Shown: positions 9,280 through 17,489 of the stretch, piece after piece
Position numbering within the stretch: the stretch's first letter is position 1
Layout of the letters: each line of letters begins with the position of its first letter
From: Planctomycetota bacterium
GTDB lineage: Bacteria; Planctomycetota; Planctomycetia; Planctomycetales; Planctomycetaceae
Direction of reading: 5' to 3'
Length of the DNA: 64,000 nucleotides
NCBI GenBank assembly: GCA_022600195.1
Contig: JAHZKX010000018.1
Span: 62,001-126,000, forward strand
Notes under the pieces: model-generated
What the model saw: only the letters and a program-made list of their open reading frames with translations
Told to the model about the DNA's origin: nothing
The model's database searches: none
Program-made: the position numbers and the translations under genes

Positions 9280-10896
9280 ATGTCCTTAAATCAGTCTGAG
9301 ATACCTGATAACGAGCAGATCCATAACGATCACGACATCAACGAGAATACATTCTTTGACCGTCGTCAATTTCTGAGCCTGGCAGCCACCATCACCGCGT
9401 GCGCTCCTGCAATCTGCCTCGCAGACAACAAAAACAATACACAAAAGCAACAGCCAATCGAACAAACCAGCCTGTTGCCCAATTCACTGGCACCCGCGGT
9501 ACAGTTTCAGGCGTCCCCTATCGGGTCGGCCGCTTATGTCGAATCCCTGGCATCTGACAGTACATCGAATGACTCACGAAAACTGAACAATCGAGTCGAA
9601 CCCTGGAAAGGGGCAGTCCCCGATTCGCATGCAGAAATAGCATTTCTACCCGTTCATCGATTGGCGGCGCTGATTCAATCTCGCCAGTTATCTCCGGTTA
9701 CATTGACCGAAATTTATCTCGAGCGATTAAAACGACTTGATCCCCAACTTCTCTGTGCTGTCACAATCATGGAGGAGTCTGCAATACGCGCTGCAAAACA
9801 AGCAGAGAAGGAAATCAACGAAGGTCATTACCGCGGACCACTACACGGCATTCCCTGGGGCGTCAAAGATCTCTTCTCAACACGGAATGTAACCACCACC
9901 TGGGGCGCCAAACCATTCGAGAACCGAGTCATCGATGAAGATGCAGAAATTGTTGTTCGGTTACAAAACGCAGGCGCCATTCTCATCGCCAAGCTGGCGA
10001 CAGGTACGTTCGCACAAGGTGATGACTGGTATCGCGGTCGCACGCGTAATCCGTGGAACATCGAAGAGGGTTCAAGTGGTTCATCGGCGGGCCCCGGATC
10101 GGCAACCGCAGCGGGTTGCGTGGCGTTTGCCATTGGTACGGAAACACAAGGATCCATCGTCTCTCCCACAAAACGTTGCGGCATTAGCGCCTTAAGGCCC
10201 ACTTTCGGTCGCATCAGCCGACATGGATGTATGACCCTCAGTTGGACGATGGACAAAGTGGGTCCGATGTGCCGCACTATTGAAGATTGTGCGCTCGTCT
10301 TCAACGCCATTCATGGGGCAGATGGAAAAGATCCATCCACACTGACTGCCCCCTTCCGCTTTCAGCGTTCACCCGATCTGTCAAACATAAAAATTGGTTA
10401 CAGTGAAGACATTGATGAACCGTTTCTAAATACACTCCGCGATCTCGGAGCGAAGCCGACGCCAATGCCCGTTCCCCCCAGTTATCATGAAGTCAAGCAT
10501 ATTCTAATTGTCGAATCAGCAGTGGCATTCGATGATTTCATCAGCCAGAATCTGGATGAGCAGCTGGTAGAGAAAGTACGGGTAAAGAATTTTCGCCCAG
10601 CGCGTCATGTTACTGCTCTCGACTATCTCAATGCCCAGCGCCGACGCTTCGCACTGATGAAAGAGATGGCGGCTTATTTTGAAAACATCGATCTTTACAT
10701 CACCCATTCAGGGGATGTCAGATTAACGAATCTGACGGGAAATCCCGCTGCCGTCTTCCCTTATAAGTTCGATGCAAAACAACCTGAATGCATCACACTG
10801 ATTGGCAATCTCTTCGCCGATGATACCATTCTCTCTGTCGCAAACGCCTATCAGTCAGCCACGCACTGGCATGAGGAACACCCACAAATCGCCTGA
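9280..10896 (+). CDS. Amidase-signature family hydrolase with Tat signal
   Basis: The protein has 538 residues and a strong ribosome site (GGAGGTAGG) just before the ATG. A leader of about 110 residues with DRRQFLSLAATITA suggests Tat export. The amidase-signature domain follows: the catalytic Lys is K196 in PWGVKDLF, the cis-Ser lies in GSSGSSAGPG (about S268), and the nucleophile is probably S292 in TQGSIVSP. The enzyme should hydrolyse an amide, but the substrate is unknown; relatives include GatA, which lacks a leader and is cytoplasmic, so this is not the tRNA amidotransferase. It stands alone and ends 3 bases from the convergent Na/Pi cotransporter gene. Confidence 0.9.
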   Translation: MSLNQSEIPDNEQIHNDHDINENTFFDRRQFLSLAATITACAPAICLADNKNNTQKQQPIEQTSLLPNSLAPAVQFQASPIGSAAYVESLASDSTSNDSRKLNNRVEPWKGAVPDSHAEIAFLPVHRLAALIQSRQLSPVTLTEIYLERLKRLDPQLLCAVTIMEESAIRAAKQAEKEINEGHYRGPLHGIPWGVKDLFSTRNVTTTWGAKPFENRVIDEDAEIVVRLQNAGAILIAKLATGTFAQGDDWYRGRTRNPWNIEEGSSGSSAGPGSATAAGCVAFAIGTETQGSIVSPTKRCGISALRPTFGRISRHGCMTLSWTMDKVGPMCRTIEDCALVFNAIHGADGKDPSTLTAPFRFQRSPDLSNIKIGYSEDIDEPFLNTLRDLGAKPTPMPVPPSYHEVKHILIVESAVAFDDFISQNLDEQLVEKVRVKNFRPARHVTALDYLNAQRRRFALMKEMAAYFENIDLYITHSGDVRLTNLTGNPAAVFPYKFDAKQPECITLIGNLFADDTILSVANAYQSATHWHEEHPQIA

Positions 10897-10899
10897 TAA

Positions 10900-12519
10900 C
10901 TAATCAGAGGGTGGATGCTCAGACGCTTCTTTTTTTAGCATCATCCGTGCCGCCTGCACATGATGCACGACTCGCCAAATATGAAAGCTGGTTCTGATTA
11001 ACCAGCGAAACGCGTCCAATTGCCTCAATAATGTCTCAAAATCGGAACCTGTTTTAGTAGCTGATTCGGTAAGCTGTCGGCGGGTTGATTTCTGCCCCTT
11101 CTCTAATTGCAGCCAAAAGGTTTCTAAAGGCTGTTCGTCTAATAATTTCGCGTGATCCTGAAGGGACTCTTCCGTTTTATGCATTAAAGAGATCAGTTGT
11201 TCGACAATTTCATTGAGCAGTTTCACGTTGTGAGTCGCATCCAGGCGGTCCATTTCCTTACAGCGTCTTGTTAAACGCTGAATATGATCGAGGGCCAACA
11301 CTACTTGCTGATTACATCGCAACGTCTCAGTATCTGCTTCCGAGACATTAATCCGACTCATATACTGGGCGGTAGTTTCCAGAGTATTCTGATATTGTTT
11401 CAAATCTTCCTCTATCTGCTCGCGATGCACCTCTGAAGTAAACATCGCATACATTAGCTGCAAAACATTTTGAAACACATCTACTAATGTGGATCGAGAC
11501 GCCTCAATTGCCACGTTTGGGTTCTGAATTAAAGACTCTTCCAGACGTTCCGTCTGATCATTGACCGCATCGGGAATCATGCGGGTAATCAATCGGGAAA
11601 ACTGGTTAAGGAAAGGGACCAAAATCACAATCCCCAGGAAATTAAACAGGCTGTGAAATGCAACCAGCGCGACCTCCGGAGATTGATCACCTGCAGGATT
11701 CCAATAATGATTCCAGCTCCAGATGTAAACTGGTAATATAAAATAGGCAACGACGGCAGTCACGATGTTATAAAACACGTGTGCCATGCCTGTTCTTCTT
11801 GCTGCGACGGAACCTCCCAGCGTTGCCATTAACGCGGTGAATGTAGTTCCGACATCAAAGCCAATCACCATCGCCGACGCTTGCGCGAGAGAAATCGTTC
11901 CGGTATGAACGGCGGTCAACGCCATCGCCACACCAGCACTGGAAGACTGGGTCACTAAAGTGATTCCCACGCCGATAAAAATCAGCAGCAATCGCCCCAG
12001 CCAGGTATCAGGAGGAAACGATTGTGGCGTCACGATATTGGCAAGTCCGGACATCCCTCCTTGCAGACTCTCAATTCCGACAAAAACCAGACCAAATCCA
12101 GCCAAGGCAAAACCAGCTGCCGCTACGCGTCTCCCGCCAAATAAATTTAAAAGAATCCCGACCAGAATCAGGGGAAACGCTATTTGCCCCAGCTTGAATT
12201 GAAAACCAAACAGAACCACAATCCAACCGGTAATGGTGGTTCCCAGATTCGCTCCAAACACGATTCCCAGGGACTGCGATAACGTCAGCAGGCCTGCTCC
12301 TGCGAAACCAACGGCGGTGACTGTTGTGGCGCTCGATGATTGCAGAATCGCAGTGACAATAGCACCGGTGCTGATTCCAGAGAGCAGACTCCTGGTGAAT
12401 CGCGCAATCATACGTCGAATGGAATCGCCGGCAAGCTCTTTCAGGCCACGCGTCATAATGACCATGCCTAATAAGAACAGGCCCAGGCCGCCTAACGAAC
12501 TAATGATCCCAGAATCCAT
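10900..12519 (-). CDS. Na/Pi cotransporter family protein with PhoU-like C-terminus
   Basis: The protein has 539 residues. The N-terminal 310 or so form the membrane domain with two inverted repeats, each carrying the QSSSA motif (TAILQSSSATT and VTQSSSAGVA) and a GxNxGTT/GFDVGTT loop, diagnostic of the NptA/PNaS family. About eight hydrophobic segments are visible. The C-terminal part from about residue 330 is helical and PhoU-like and lies in the cytoplasm. The expected role is sodium-driven phosphate movement, in either direction. I see no pst or phoU genes nearby. Confidence 0.9.
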   Translation of the reverse strand: MDSGIISSLGGLGLFLLGMVIMTRGLKELAGDSIRRMIARFTRSLLSGISTGAIVTAILQSSSATTVTAVGFAGAGLLTLSQSLGIVFGANLGTTITGWIVVLFGFQFKLGQIAFPLILVGILLNLFGGRRVAAAGFALAGFGLVFVGIESLQGGMSGLANIVTPQSFPPDTWLGRLLLIFIGVGITLVTQSSSAGVAMALTAVHTGTISLAQASAMVIGFDVGTTFTALMATLGGSVAARRTGMAHVFYNIVTAVVAYFILPVYIWSWNHYWNPAGDQSPEVALVAFHSLFNFLGIVILVPFLNQFSRLITRMIPDAVNDQTERLEESLIQNPNVAIEASRSTLVDVFQNVLQLMYAMFTSEVHREQIEEDLKQYQNTLETTAQYMSRINVSEADTETLRCNQQVVLALDHIQRLTRRCKEMDRLDATHNVKLLNEIVEQLISLMHKTEESLQDHAKLLDEQPLETFWLQLEKGQKSTRRQLTESATKTGSDFETLLRQLDAFRWLIRTSFHIWRVVHHVQAARMMLKKEASEHPPSD

Positions 12520-12638
12520 AATTCCCGAATATGTTTCATCCCTATCAGAATAACAGGCCTCGAATAGCGCGACAGCAAACTATCTCCATTCTACCATAAA
12601 GTAAAACGGGATTGATACTGTTTGATAAGGAGATTGAT

Positions 12639-13442
12639 TTACCAGGCCGTCCAGCCGCCATCCACCAGAATATTTTGCCCCGTCACATAACTGCTGGCTT
12701 CACTGGCAAGAAATACAACCGCCCCCTTCATTTCGGCAGGCGTTCCCATGCGCCCCATCGGACTATGTGTTTTCAGTCGTTCGACCATTGCTTCAGGTGC
12801 AGCATCAGAAGGAAAAGGACCAGGGCTCAAACAATTGACCCGCATATGATCCTTTGCCCAATATACGCTGAGGTGACGCGTCTGATGAATGATACCACCT
12901 TTCATCGTATGATAGGCGACAGGACTTGCATTACAGATGTCCTCGTATGCTTCGGGATAAGATCCCACAACACCATACATCGAACCGATCATAATCACAC
13001 AACCGGGGGCCTGCCGCGCAACGACATGATCACGTAATTTCCTTGCTAACAGAAAATAGCCAGTCGCGTTTTTGAGGTGACGTGAAAAGTCATCGCCGTT
13101 GACTTCTTTCCAGTCGACTCCCAATGGATCATTTCCATTGTTTACCAGCACATCGATCTGACCCGCTGCGTTAACAGCAGACTCGAAGCCCGATTCAATC
13201 GAGGCCTCTTCCATATGATCCAGCTCCACTCCCAAATGACCAACCTGATGAGGGTCCGGCATTTGAAGGGCTGTCTCTTGTGCCCGACCTTGATCACGGC
13301 TGCTCACAACCAGTCGTGCGCCAGCTTCAGCCAGACCTCGGGCCATGGCCCCCCCCAGATAACCACTGGCACCGGATATTAATACCGTTTTTCCTGTGAG
13401 GTCAAACAATTGTTGAATTGTAGGTTCGTCTGTCTGTTTCAT
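12639..13442 (-). CDS. SDR family oxidoreductase
   Basis: This 267-residue Rossmann protein has the cofactor motif SGASGYLGG (residues 23-31), the NNG element at 101-103, catalytic S154 and the active pair Y177-x-x-x-K181, followed by VNCLSPGPFPSD and the C-terminal VDGGW. It is a classical SDR using NAD(P)H, resembling gluconate-5-dehydrogenase-type members; the substrate is unknown. It starts 21 bases after the Gfo/Idh/MocA gene on the same strand, so the two are probably co-transcribed and may act on the same sugar-derived compound. Confidence 0.9.
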   Translation of the reverse strand: MKQTDEPTIQQLFDLTGKTVLISGASGYLGGAMARGLAEAGARLVVSSRDQGRAQETALQMPDPHQVGHLGVELDHMEEASIESGFESAVNAAGQIDVLVNNGNDPLGVDWKEVNGDDFSRHLKNATGYFLLARKLRDHVVARQAPGCVIMIGSMYGVVGSYPEAYEDICNASPVAYHTMKGGIIHQTRHLSVYWAKDHMRVNCLSPGPFPSDAAPEAMVERLKTHSPMGRMGTPAEMKGAVVFLASEASSYVTGQNILVDGGWTAW

Positions 13443-13463
13443 AACTACTTCTGCCAGTTCATT

Positions 13464-14477
13464 TCAAGAGGAAAGATAATCTGCCGTTTCGATCCAGGAT
13501 CGTTGATCAACCGAATTCAGGATGGACAGGTTCACCGCCAATGTCTGCGCCCCATCTGCAAGAGAACATAAGGCAGGACACAATCCTTCCAGATAATCCA
13601 GGAACGCGCTCGCCTGTCTTTGGAACAGGGTATCCCTTTCCAGGGTTTCTTGATGTCCCACCTGCCATTCCGTTTCAGGCTCAGTGATCCAGCGATACCA
13701 GCTTTTTTGAAATTCGAACCGTAACATGCCCCGTTCACAAATCACTGTAATCATCGACTCATTAGCAGCCTGATGCTGGTTCAGACTGAAATTCCCCAGC
13801 ACATTCCCCTGCCGTGTAATGACATGCACGGTATCTTCCACATCAACACCTTCCAGTACCTGATGCGAAAAATCAGCAACCAGTGCATCCACAGGCCCGA
13901 GGAGATACTCGCCGGCATTCATCGAATGCGTTAACGCATCTTGAACAGCGCCCCCTCCCGTCTCCCTTGAGTTGTAATATATGTCTCGATAAGCAGGTCG
14001 GTACGTGGGAAAGTGTTGTCCTGAGATCACAACCAGTTGAACCGGTTTTCCAAATTTCCCCGACTCAAGGGCTTCTTTCATTGCAGTCAACGCCGGATGT
14101 GCCCGGTAGACATAAGCCACAGCCGCTTTGCGCTGACTTTCCTGTAGTAGAGATTGTAGTTCCTTTATTCCCTCAAAATTAGTACTCAAAGGCTTCTCAA
14201 TAAATATATCCAAGCCCGCCTGCACAGCTTGTTGGGACATCTCAATATGTAAATGTGCGGGAGTCGCAATCACCGCACAATCATGTGGTTCTGCCAAGGC
14301 AGAATCGAAGTCTGCATATTTTTTTTCTATTCCGTATTGATCAGCAATTGTTTCACGCAGGTTGTCATTCAATTCACAGATGGAAAGTTCAACGCGACCT
14401 GTCGCCTGAAAACAACGCAAGTGCCGCTCGCCGATGGAGCCAACACCCACCACAAGTAATCGTTTTCGGTCCGCCAT
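13464..14477 (-). CDS. Gfo/Idh/MocA family oxidoreductase
   Basis: The protein has 337 residues. The N-terminal Rossmann domain has VVGVGSIGERHLRCF (residues 9-23), followed by the family's conserved EKP triplet in FIEKPLSTNFEG (about 92-103). The C-terminal beta-sheet domain contains GGGAVQDALTHSMN, where the His is the usual catalytic or substrate residue. It has no signal peptide, so it is cytoplasmic, unlike many planctomycete members. Substrates are typically sugars, inositols or bile pigments and cannot be assigned. AGAGAG lies before the ATG. It forms a unit with the SDR gene downstream; upstream lies a terminator and then the gene at 14610. Confidence 0.9.
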   Translation of the reverse strand: MADRKRLLVVGVGSIGERHLRCFQATGRVELSICELNDNLRETIADQYGIEKKYADFDSALAEPHDCAVIATPAHLHIEMSQQAVQAGLDIFIEKPLSTNFEGIKELQSLLQESQRKAAVAYVYRAHPALTAMKEALESGKFGKPVQLVVISGQHFPTYRPAYRDIYYNSRETGGGAVQDALTHSMNAGEYLLGPVDALVADFSHQVLEGVDVEDTVHVITRQGNVLGNFSLNQHQAANESMITVICERGMLRFEFQKSWYRWITEPETEWQVGHQETLERDTLFQRQASAFLDYLEGLCPALCSLADGAQTLAVNLSILNSVDQRSWIETADYLSS

Positions 14478-14533
14478 AGCTCTCTTTTCTGCAAGAAAAA
14501 ACTAAGAAACTGAATTCCAGTGCTCTGAGACTA

Positions 14534-14585
14534 ATAAAAAATCTCCGGAAAGACCAGTCTCTGGGAAACCATGTCTTGCCGGAGA
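14534..14585 (-). terminator. Rho-independent terminator after the 490-residue secreted protein gene
   Basis: On the minus strand, arms TCTCCGG and CCGGAGA (14579-14585 and 14542-14548), extended by an inner AGAC/GTCT pairing, are followed by a run of six T and then ATTAG. It lies 25 bases past the stop at 14610. Confidence 0.7.
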
Positions 14586-14609
14586 AGTGAATCGACCTTT
14601 TAGCACTGA

Positions 14610-16082
14610 TCACTTGGTAAACTGCAGAGAATACAAGTCAGCATCTTTCATTACAAACCGCAGACGGACTGGCTTGCCACTCAGAGAATTTAAATCGTTA
14701 CCACCCTTCCATGTAACGATCCGGTTGACCTCGTTTCCAATTTGCTCCTGAGAATCTGCCAGAGAAAAACCGGGAATGGCCTTGCCGGCTTCATCCTGGA
14801 TTTCCACTTTGATCCCTCCCGCTGCCGAGGTGGAGAAGTTGATTGACAGTTGGGAACCATCAAAAATGATCGGCTTCGTCAACAGTTCACCACCGCCATA
14901 GTCTGCTCGCACGGACGCAAAACCATCCAATCGTAATGAATATCGTCGCAAGTGTGCTGTCTTCTGGGCATAATCCTGATTGACGTAAACCGACATTTCA
15001 CTGGGGCCCGTCTGTACAACATTCAAAGCGGGATAGTTCGTCCGGGAAACCCAGTTTTGAGCGCCAATACCTCCGGTGATAAATCCACTCCGGAACGTTC
15101 GTTGATAGGTATTATCGCCACGAGTTGTCATGAGAATCGCATCGGAAGTATCTTTAAAATACTTCGGATGTACTCCCACTTTAGCAGCTTGTGCATTAGT
15201 CAACACCTGCCGCCCCGGCATAAAACGCGCTGCCACAGCCAGATAGATATGGGGAGCACGAAAATAAGGGTGTGTCTGGTTCGTATAAAGATGCTCAATC
15301 GGGGCTGCTCCACCCCGATGAGTATATTCCATTAAAACCGGCTTGGACCAGTGAATGAAATCATCACTTTCAACGCGGGCAATACGACGAATTTTATCTT
15401 TAAATACACGAAAATAACTAAGATACTTCTTCTCAACCGGAGACCAGAATGCCACATTCTGTGAATCGAACATATAAGGATACGGAACCATTTTTGTGGT
15501 AATGACTGCGCCGGCGGGATGTTGTTTCCAATGAATTCCATCCGGCGAAGTGAAGGCGACCAGACCACTTTTCATTGTTCCGCCCAGCGCTTTGAAACGT
15601 TCTGCTTTGGGAATCCCCGGTCGTGTATCCAGAAAGGGAGAAAGGTTATGCGTCATCGGAGCCGCATCTGCAAGAATAATGTTGTTTTTTTTGTGGCCCT
15701 GCTTTTCAAACATGGAAAATTGCGGTTTGACCCAGTTCACACCATCTTTTGACTCGGCATAGCAATAGACTTCTCCAACATCGCCGTCAGCTCCCGCAGA
15801 AGGGCGACCCCGGTAGTAGACTCGATATAACTCGCCATCCTTAATGATAGTGCAATAGCCGCAGAACAAACCCTCCCAGGGTTTGTCAAACTTCAACACG
15901 ATGCCTTCATCAACGGGATGATGTAACCGTAATTCCGTTCCCTTCAGCTGATCAATCAGATGATGATCGACAAACAGCTCACGCTGATTACCGATCTCCA
16001 GGGCTTTCTTCTCCGCAGCCTGAATCCCAGACGTTTCAAAATTTCCCACCAGCACGAGCAACAATATCATTAGTTGTTTCAT
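14610..16082 (-). CDS. Secreted GH32/43-like five-blade propeller protein of unknown function
   Basis: The protein has 490 residues and a Sec signal (MKQLMILLLVLVGNFETSGIQA). The body from ELFVDHHLIDQ onward shows repeated W/DG elements such as YAESKDGVNWVKP and FTSPDGIHWKQHP, typical of blades in glycosidase-like propellers. The last 110 residues form a beta-rich accessory domain with FDGSQLSINFSTSAAGGIKVEIQD. Similar planctomycete proteins are usually left as hypothetical or called glycosyl hydrolase-like. I cannot identify catalytic carboxylates. It is divergent from the GntR-type regulator at 16317, a common position for a regulated target. Confidence 0.8.
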   Translation of the reverse strand: MKQLMILLLVLVGNFETSGIQAAEKKALEIGNQRELFVDHHLIDQLKGTELRLHHPVDEGIVLKFDKPWEGLFCGYCTIIKDGELYRVYYRGRPSAGADGDVGEVYCYAESKDGVNWVKPQFSMFEKQGHKKNNIILADAAPMTHNLSPFLDTRPGIPKAERFKALGGTMKSGLVAFTSPDGIHWKQHPAGAVITTKMVPYPYMFDSQNVAFWSPVEKKYLSYFRVFKDKIRRIARVESDDFIHWSKPVLMEYTHRGGAAPIEHLYTNQTHPYFRAPHIYLAVAARFMPGRQVLTNAQAAKVGVHPKYFKDTSDAILMTTRGDNTYQRTFRSGFITGGIGAQNWVSRTNYPALNVVQTGPSEMSVYVNQDYAQKTAHLRRYSLRLDGFASVRADYGGGELLTKPIIFDGSQLSINFSTSAAGGIKVEIQDEAGKAIPGFSLADSQEQIGNEVNRIVTWKGGNDLNSLSGKPVRLRFVMKDADLYSLQFTK

Positions 16083-16203
16083 TGAAATCCCCTGTTACAG
16101 AATAAAGACGTATTGTACTTTTTAATTTCTGAATCATAAACATCTATTGAGATAATACACCTGCAAAACACACATAATTGATGATTGACAGCACGTAAAC
16201 AAG

Positions 16204-16224
16204 TTGTATTATACATAGATACAA
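16204..16224. promoter_or_regulatory. Inverted repeat, possible operator of the GntR-type regulator
   Basis: TTGTAT, nine bases, ATACAA lies between the divergent 490-residue protein gene and the regulator gene. The element TATAAT can be read on the minus strand inside it (16208-16213), so a bound protein could block a leftward promoter. A TTGAAC-N16-TGTAAT promoter-like pair (16235-16262) points right. There is no direct evidence of binding. Confidence 0.35.
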
Positions 16225-16316
16225 GTAACTGAGTTTGAACTCAAATTCAAGCCAAATGTAATCACTTTCTATCTATTATTAATACGCAGACTACCGGAAA
16301 CTTTCAGGGAAACTCT

Positions 16317-17441
16317 ATGCCTTTACTCACACAACCTGGCAAACAGCGCCCCAAATACATGCTGCTGGTCGATCAACTCATCCAGAAAGTCATTGGTGGG
16401 GAAATTCGTCCGGGAGAAGCACTTCCCTCTGAACATCAACTTTGTGAATCTTATCAGTTAGCCAGAACGACAGTTCGTAACGCGATGCAGCTGCTGGAAG
16501 AACAGGGCTGGATTACGCGTCTGCAGGGGAAAGGCTCGTTTGTCAGTTTGAACCCTCCTCTGCCAACTTCCAAACCCCTTGATATTTTTGCATTTGTTCT
16601 CCCGGAAATACGCACTGGTTTTTACCCGTCGCTACAAAGAAGCTTCGAACAGGCGGCCGCTTTGACACAAAATCAGGTTCTGGTCTGCTGCACCGAAAAC
16701 AAAGTTGACATGCAGGGCAACACAATCTTACAACTGATCGACAAACACGTTTCAGGCGTGGCTCTGGTCCCGGCGACCGTTCCTGCAACTCCCGCTTACC
16801 AGATACGACAATTACAACAACATGGAATTCCCGTTGTTTTCTGCCACCGAGAAGTCGAAGGAGTACAGGCTCCTTTACTCTCGATTCCCTTTAGAGAAGT
16901 CGGGCTGTTAGCGGGACAGACCTTACTTCAACAGGGGCACCATTCATTAGCACTGTTTTCTCCCCATCGCGCTTCTTCTTCGATCGAATACGAAGCAGGC
17001 CTCCGCGAGGCACTCGAATCCCAGAAAACACCATGTCCGGAACCTTTTATTTTTCACGGACCTCATTCTCAAATACACCCAATAGATTATGAACAGGAAC
17101 TACTGACGACTTTAGAATCCATGTTCAAACGGCCTGATCCTCCTACCGCAATCTTCGCCACGTTCGATTCTCTGGCAGAACTGATTTACCTCCTACTGGG
17201 AAAATTGGGATACCGCGTTCCCGAAGATATTTCCCTGCTCGGATTCGGCGGTACTGTGCGACATGGCGCCATCCAAAGTAGACTCTCTTCGATTACAGTC
17301 GATGAAGTCGCCATCGGCCAGAAAGCAGCCGAGCTACTGACACAAATGAAACAGGGAAAACTCCCCATCGATTCTGCAGAAATCTATCCCATGCCAATTT
17401 ATACCAGCACCGGACAAACATTGGGCCCTGCCTCACAATAA
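16317..17441 (+). CDS. GntR-family regulator with LacI-type sensor domain
   Basis: The protein has 374 residues. The N-terminal winged helix (about 12-80) has PKYMLLVDQLIQKVIGGEI, LPSEHQLCESYQLARTTVRNA and LLEEQGWITRLQGKGSFV, the classic GntR pattern. From about residue 90 it resembles a periplasmic-binding/LacI sensor, with a domain like VSGVALVPAT, GLLAGQTLLQQGHHSLALFSP and the ending LLGFGGTVRHG...LSSITVDEVAIGQKAAELL. This is the AraR/PurR-like hybrid type that responds to sugars. AGGGAAA precedes the ATG. It heads a plus-strand run (peptidase, propeller, GHL10) and faces the 490-residue protein gene, so it probably controls one or both. Confidence 0.9.
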   Translation: MPLLTQPGKQRPKYMLLVDQLIQKVIGGEIRPGEALPSEHQLCESYQLARTTVRNAMQLLEEQGWITRLQGKGSFVSLNPPLPTSKPLDIFAFVLPEIRTGFYPSLQRSFEQAAALTQNQVLVCCTENKVDMQGNTILQLIDKHVSGVALVPATVPATPAYQIRQLQQHGIPVVFCHREVEGVQAPLLSIPFREVGLLAGQTLLQQGHHSLALFSPHRASSSIEYEAGLREALESQKTPCPEPFIFHGPHSQIHPIDYEQELLTTLESMFKRPDPPTAIFATFDSLAELIYLLLGKLGYRVPEDISLLGFGGTVRHGAIQSRLSSITVDEVAIGQKAAELLTQMKQGKLPIDSAEIYPMPIYTSTGQTLGPASQ

Positions 17442-17489
17442 CCTGAAAAAATCATCGCCTGAATTTCAACGCCACACAGGAACACCAAT

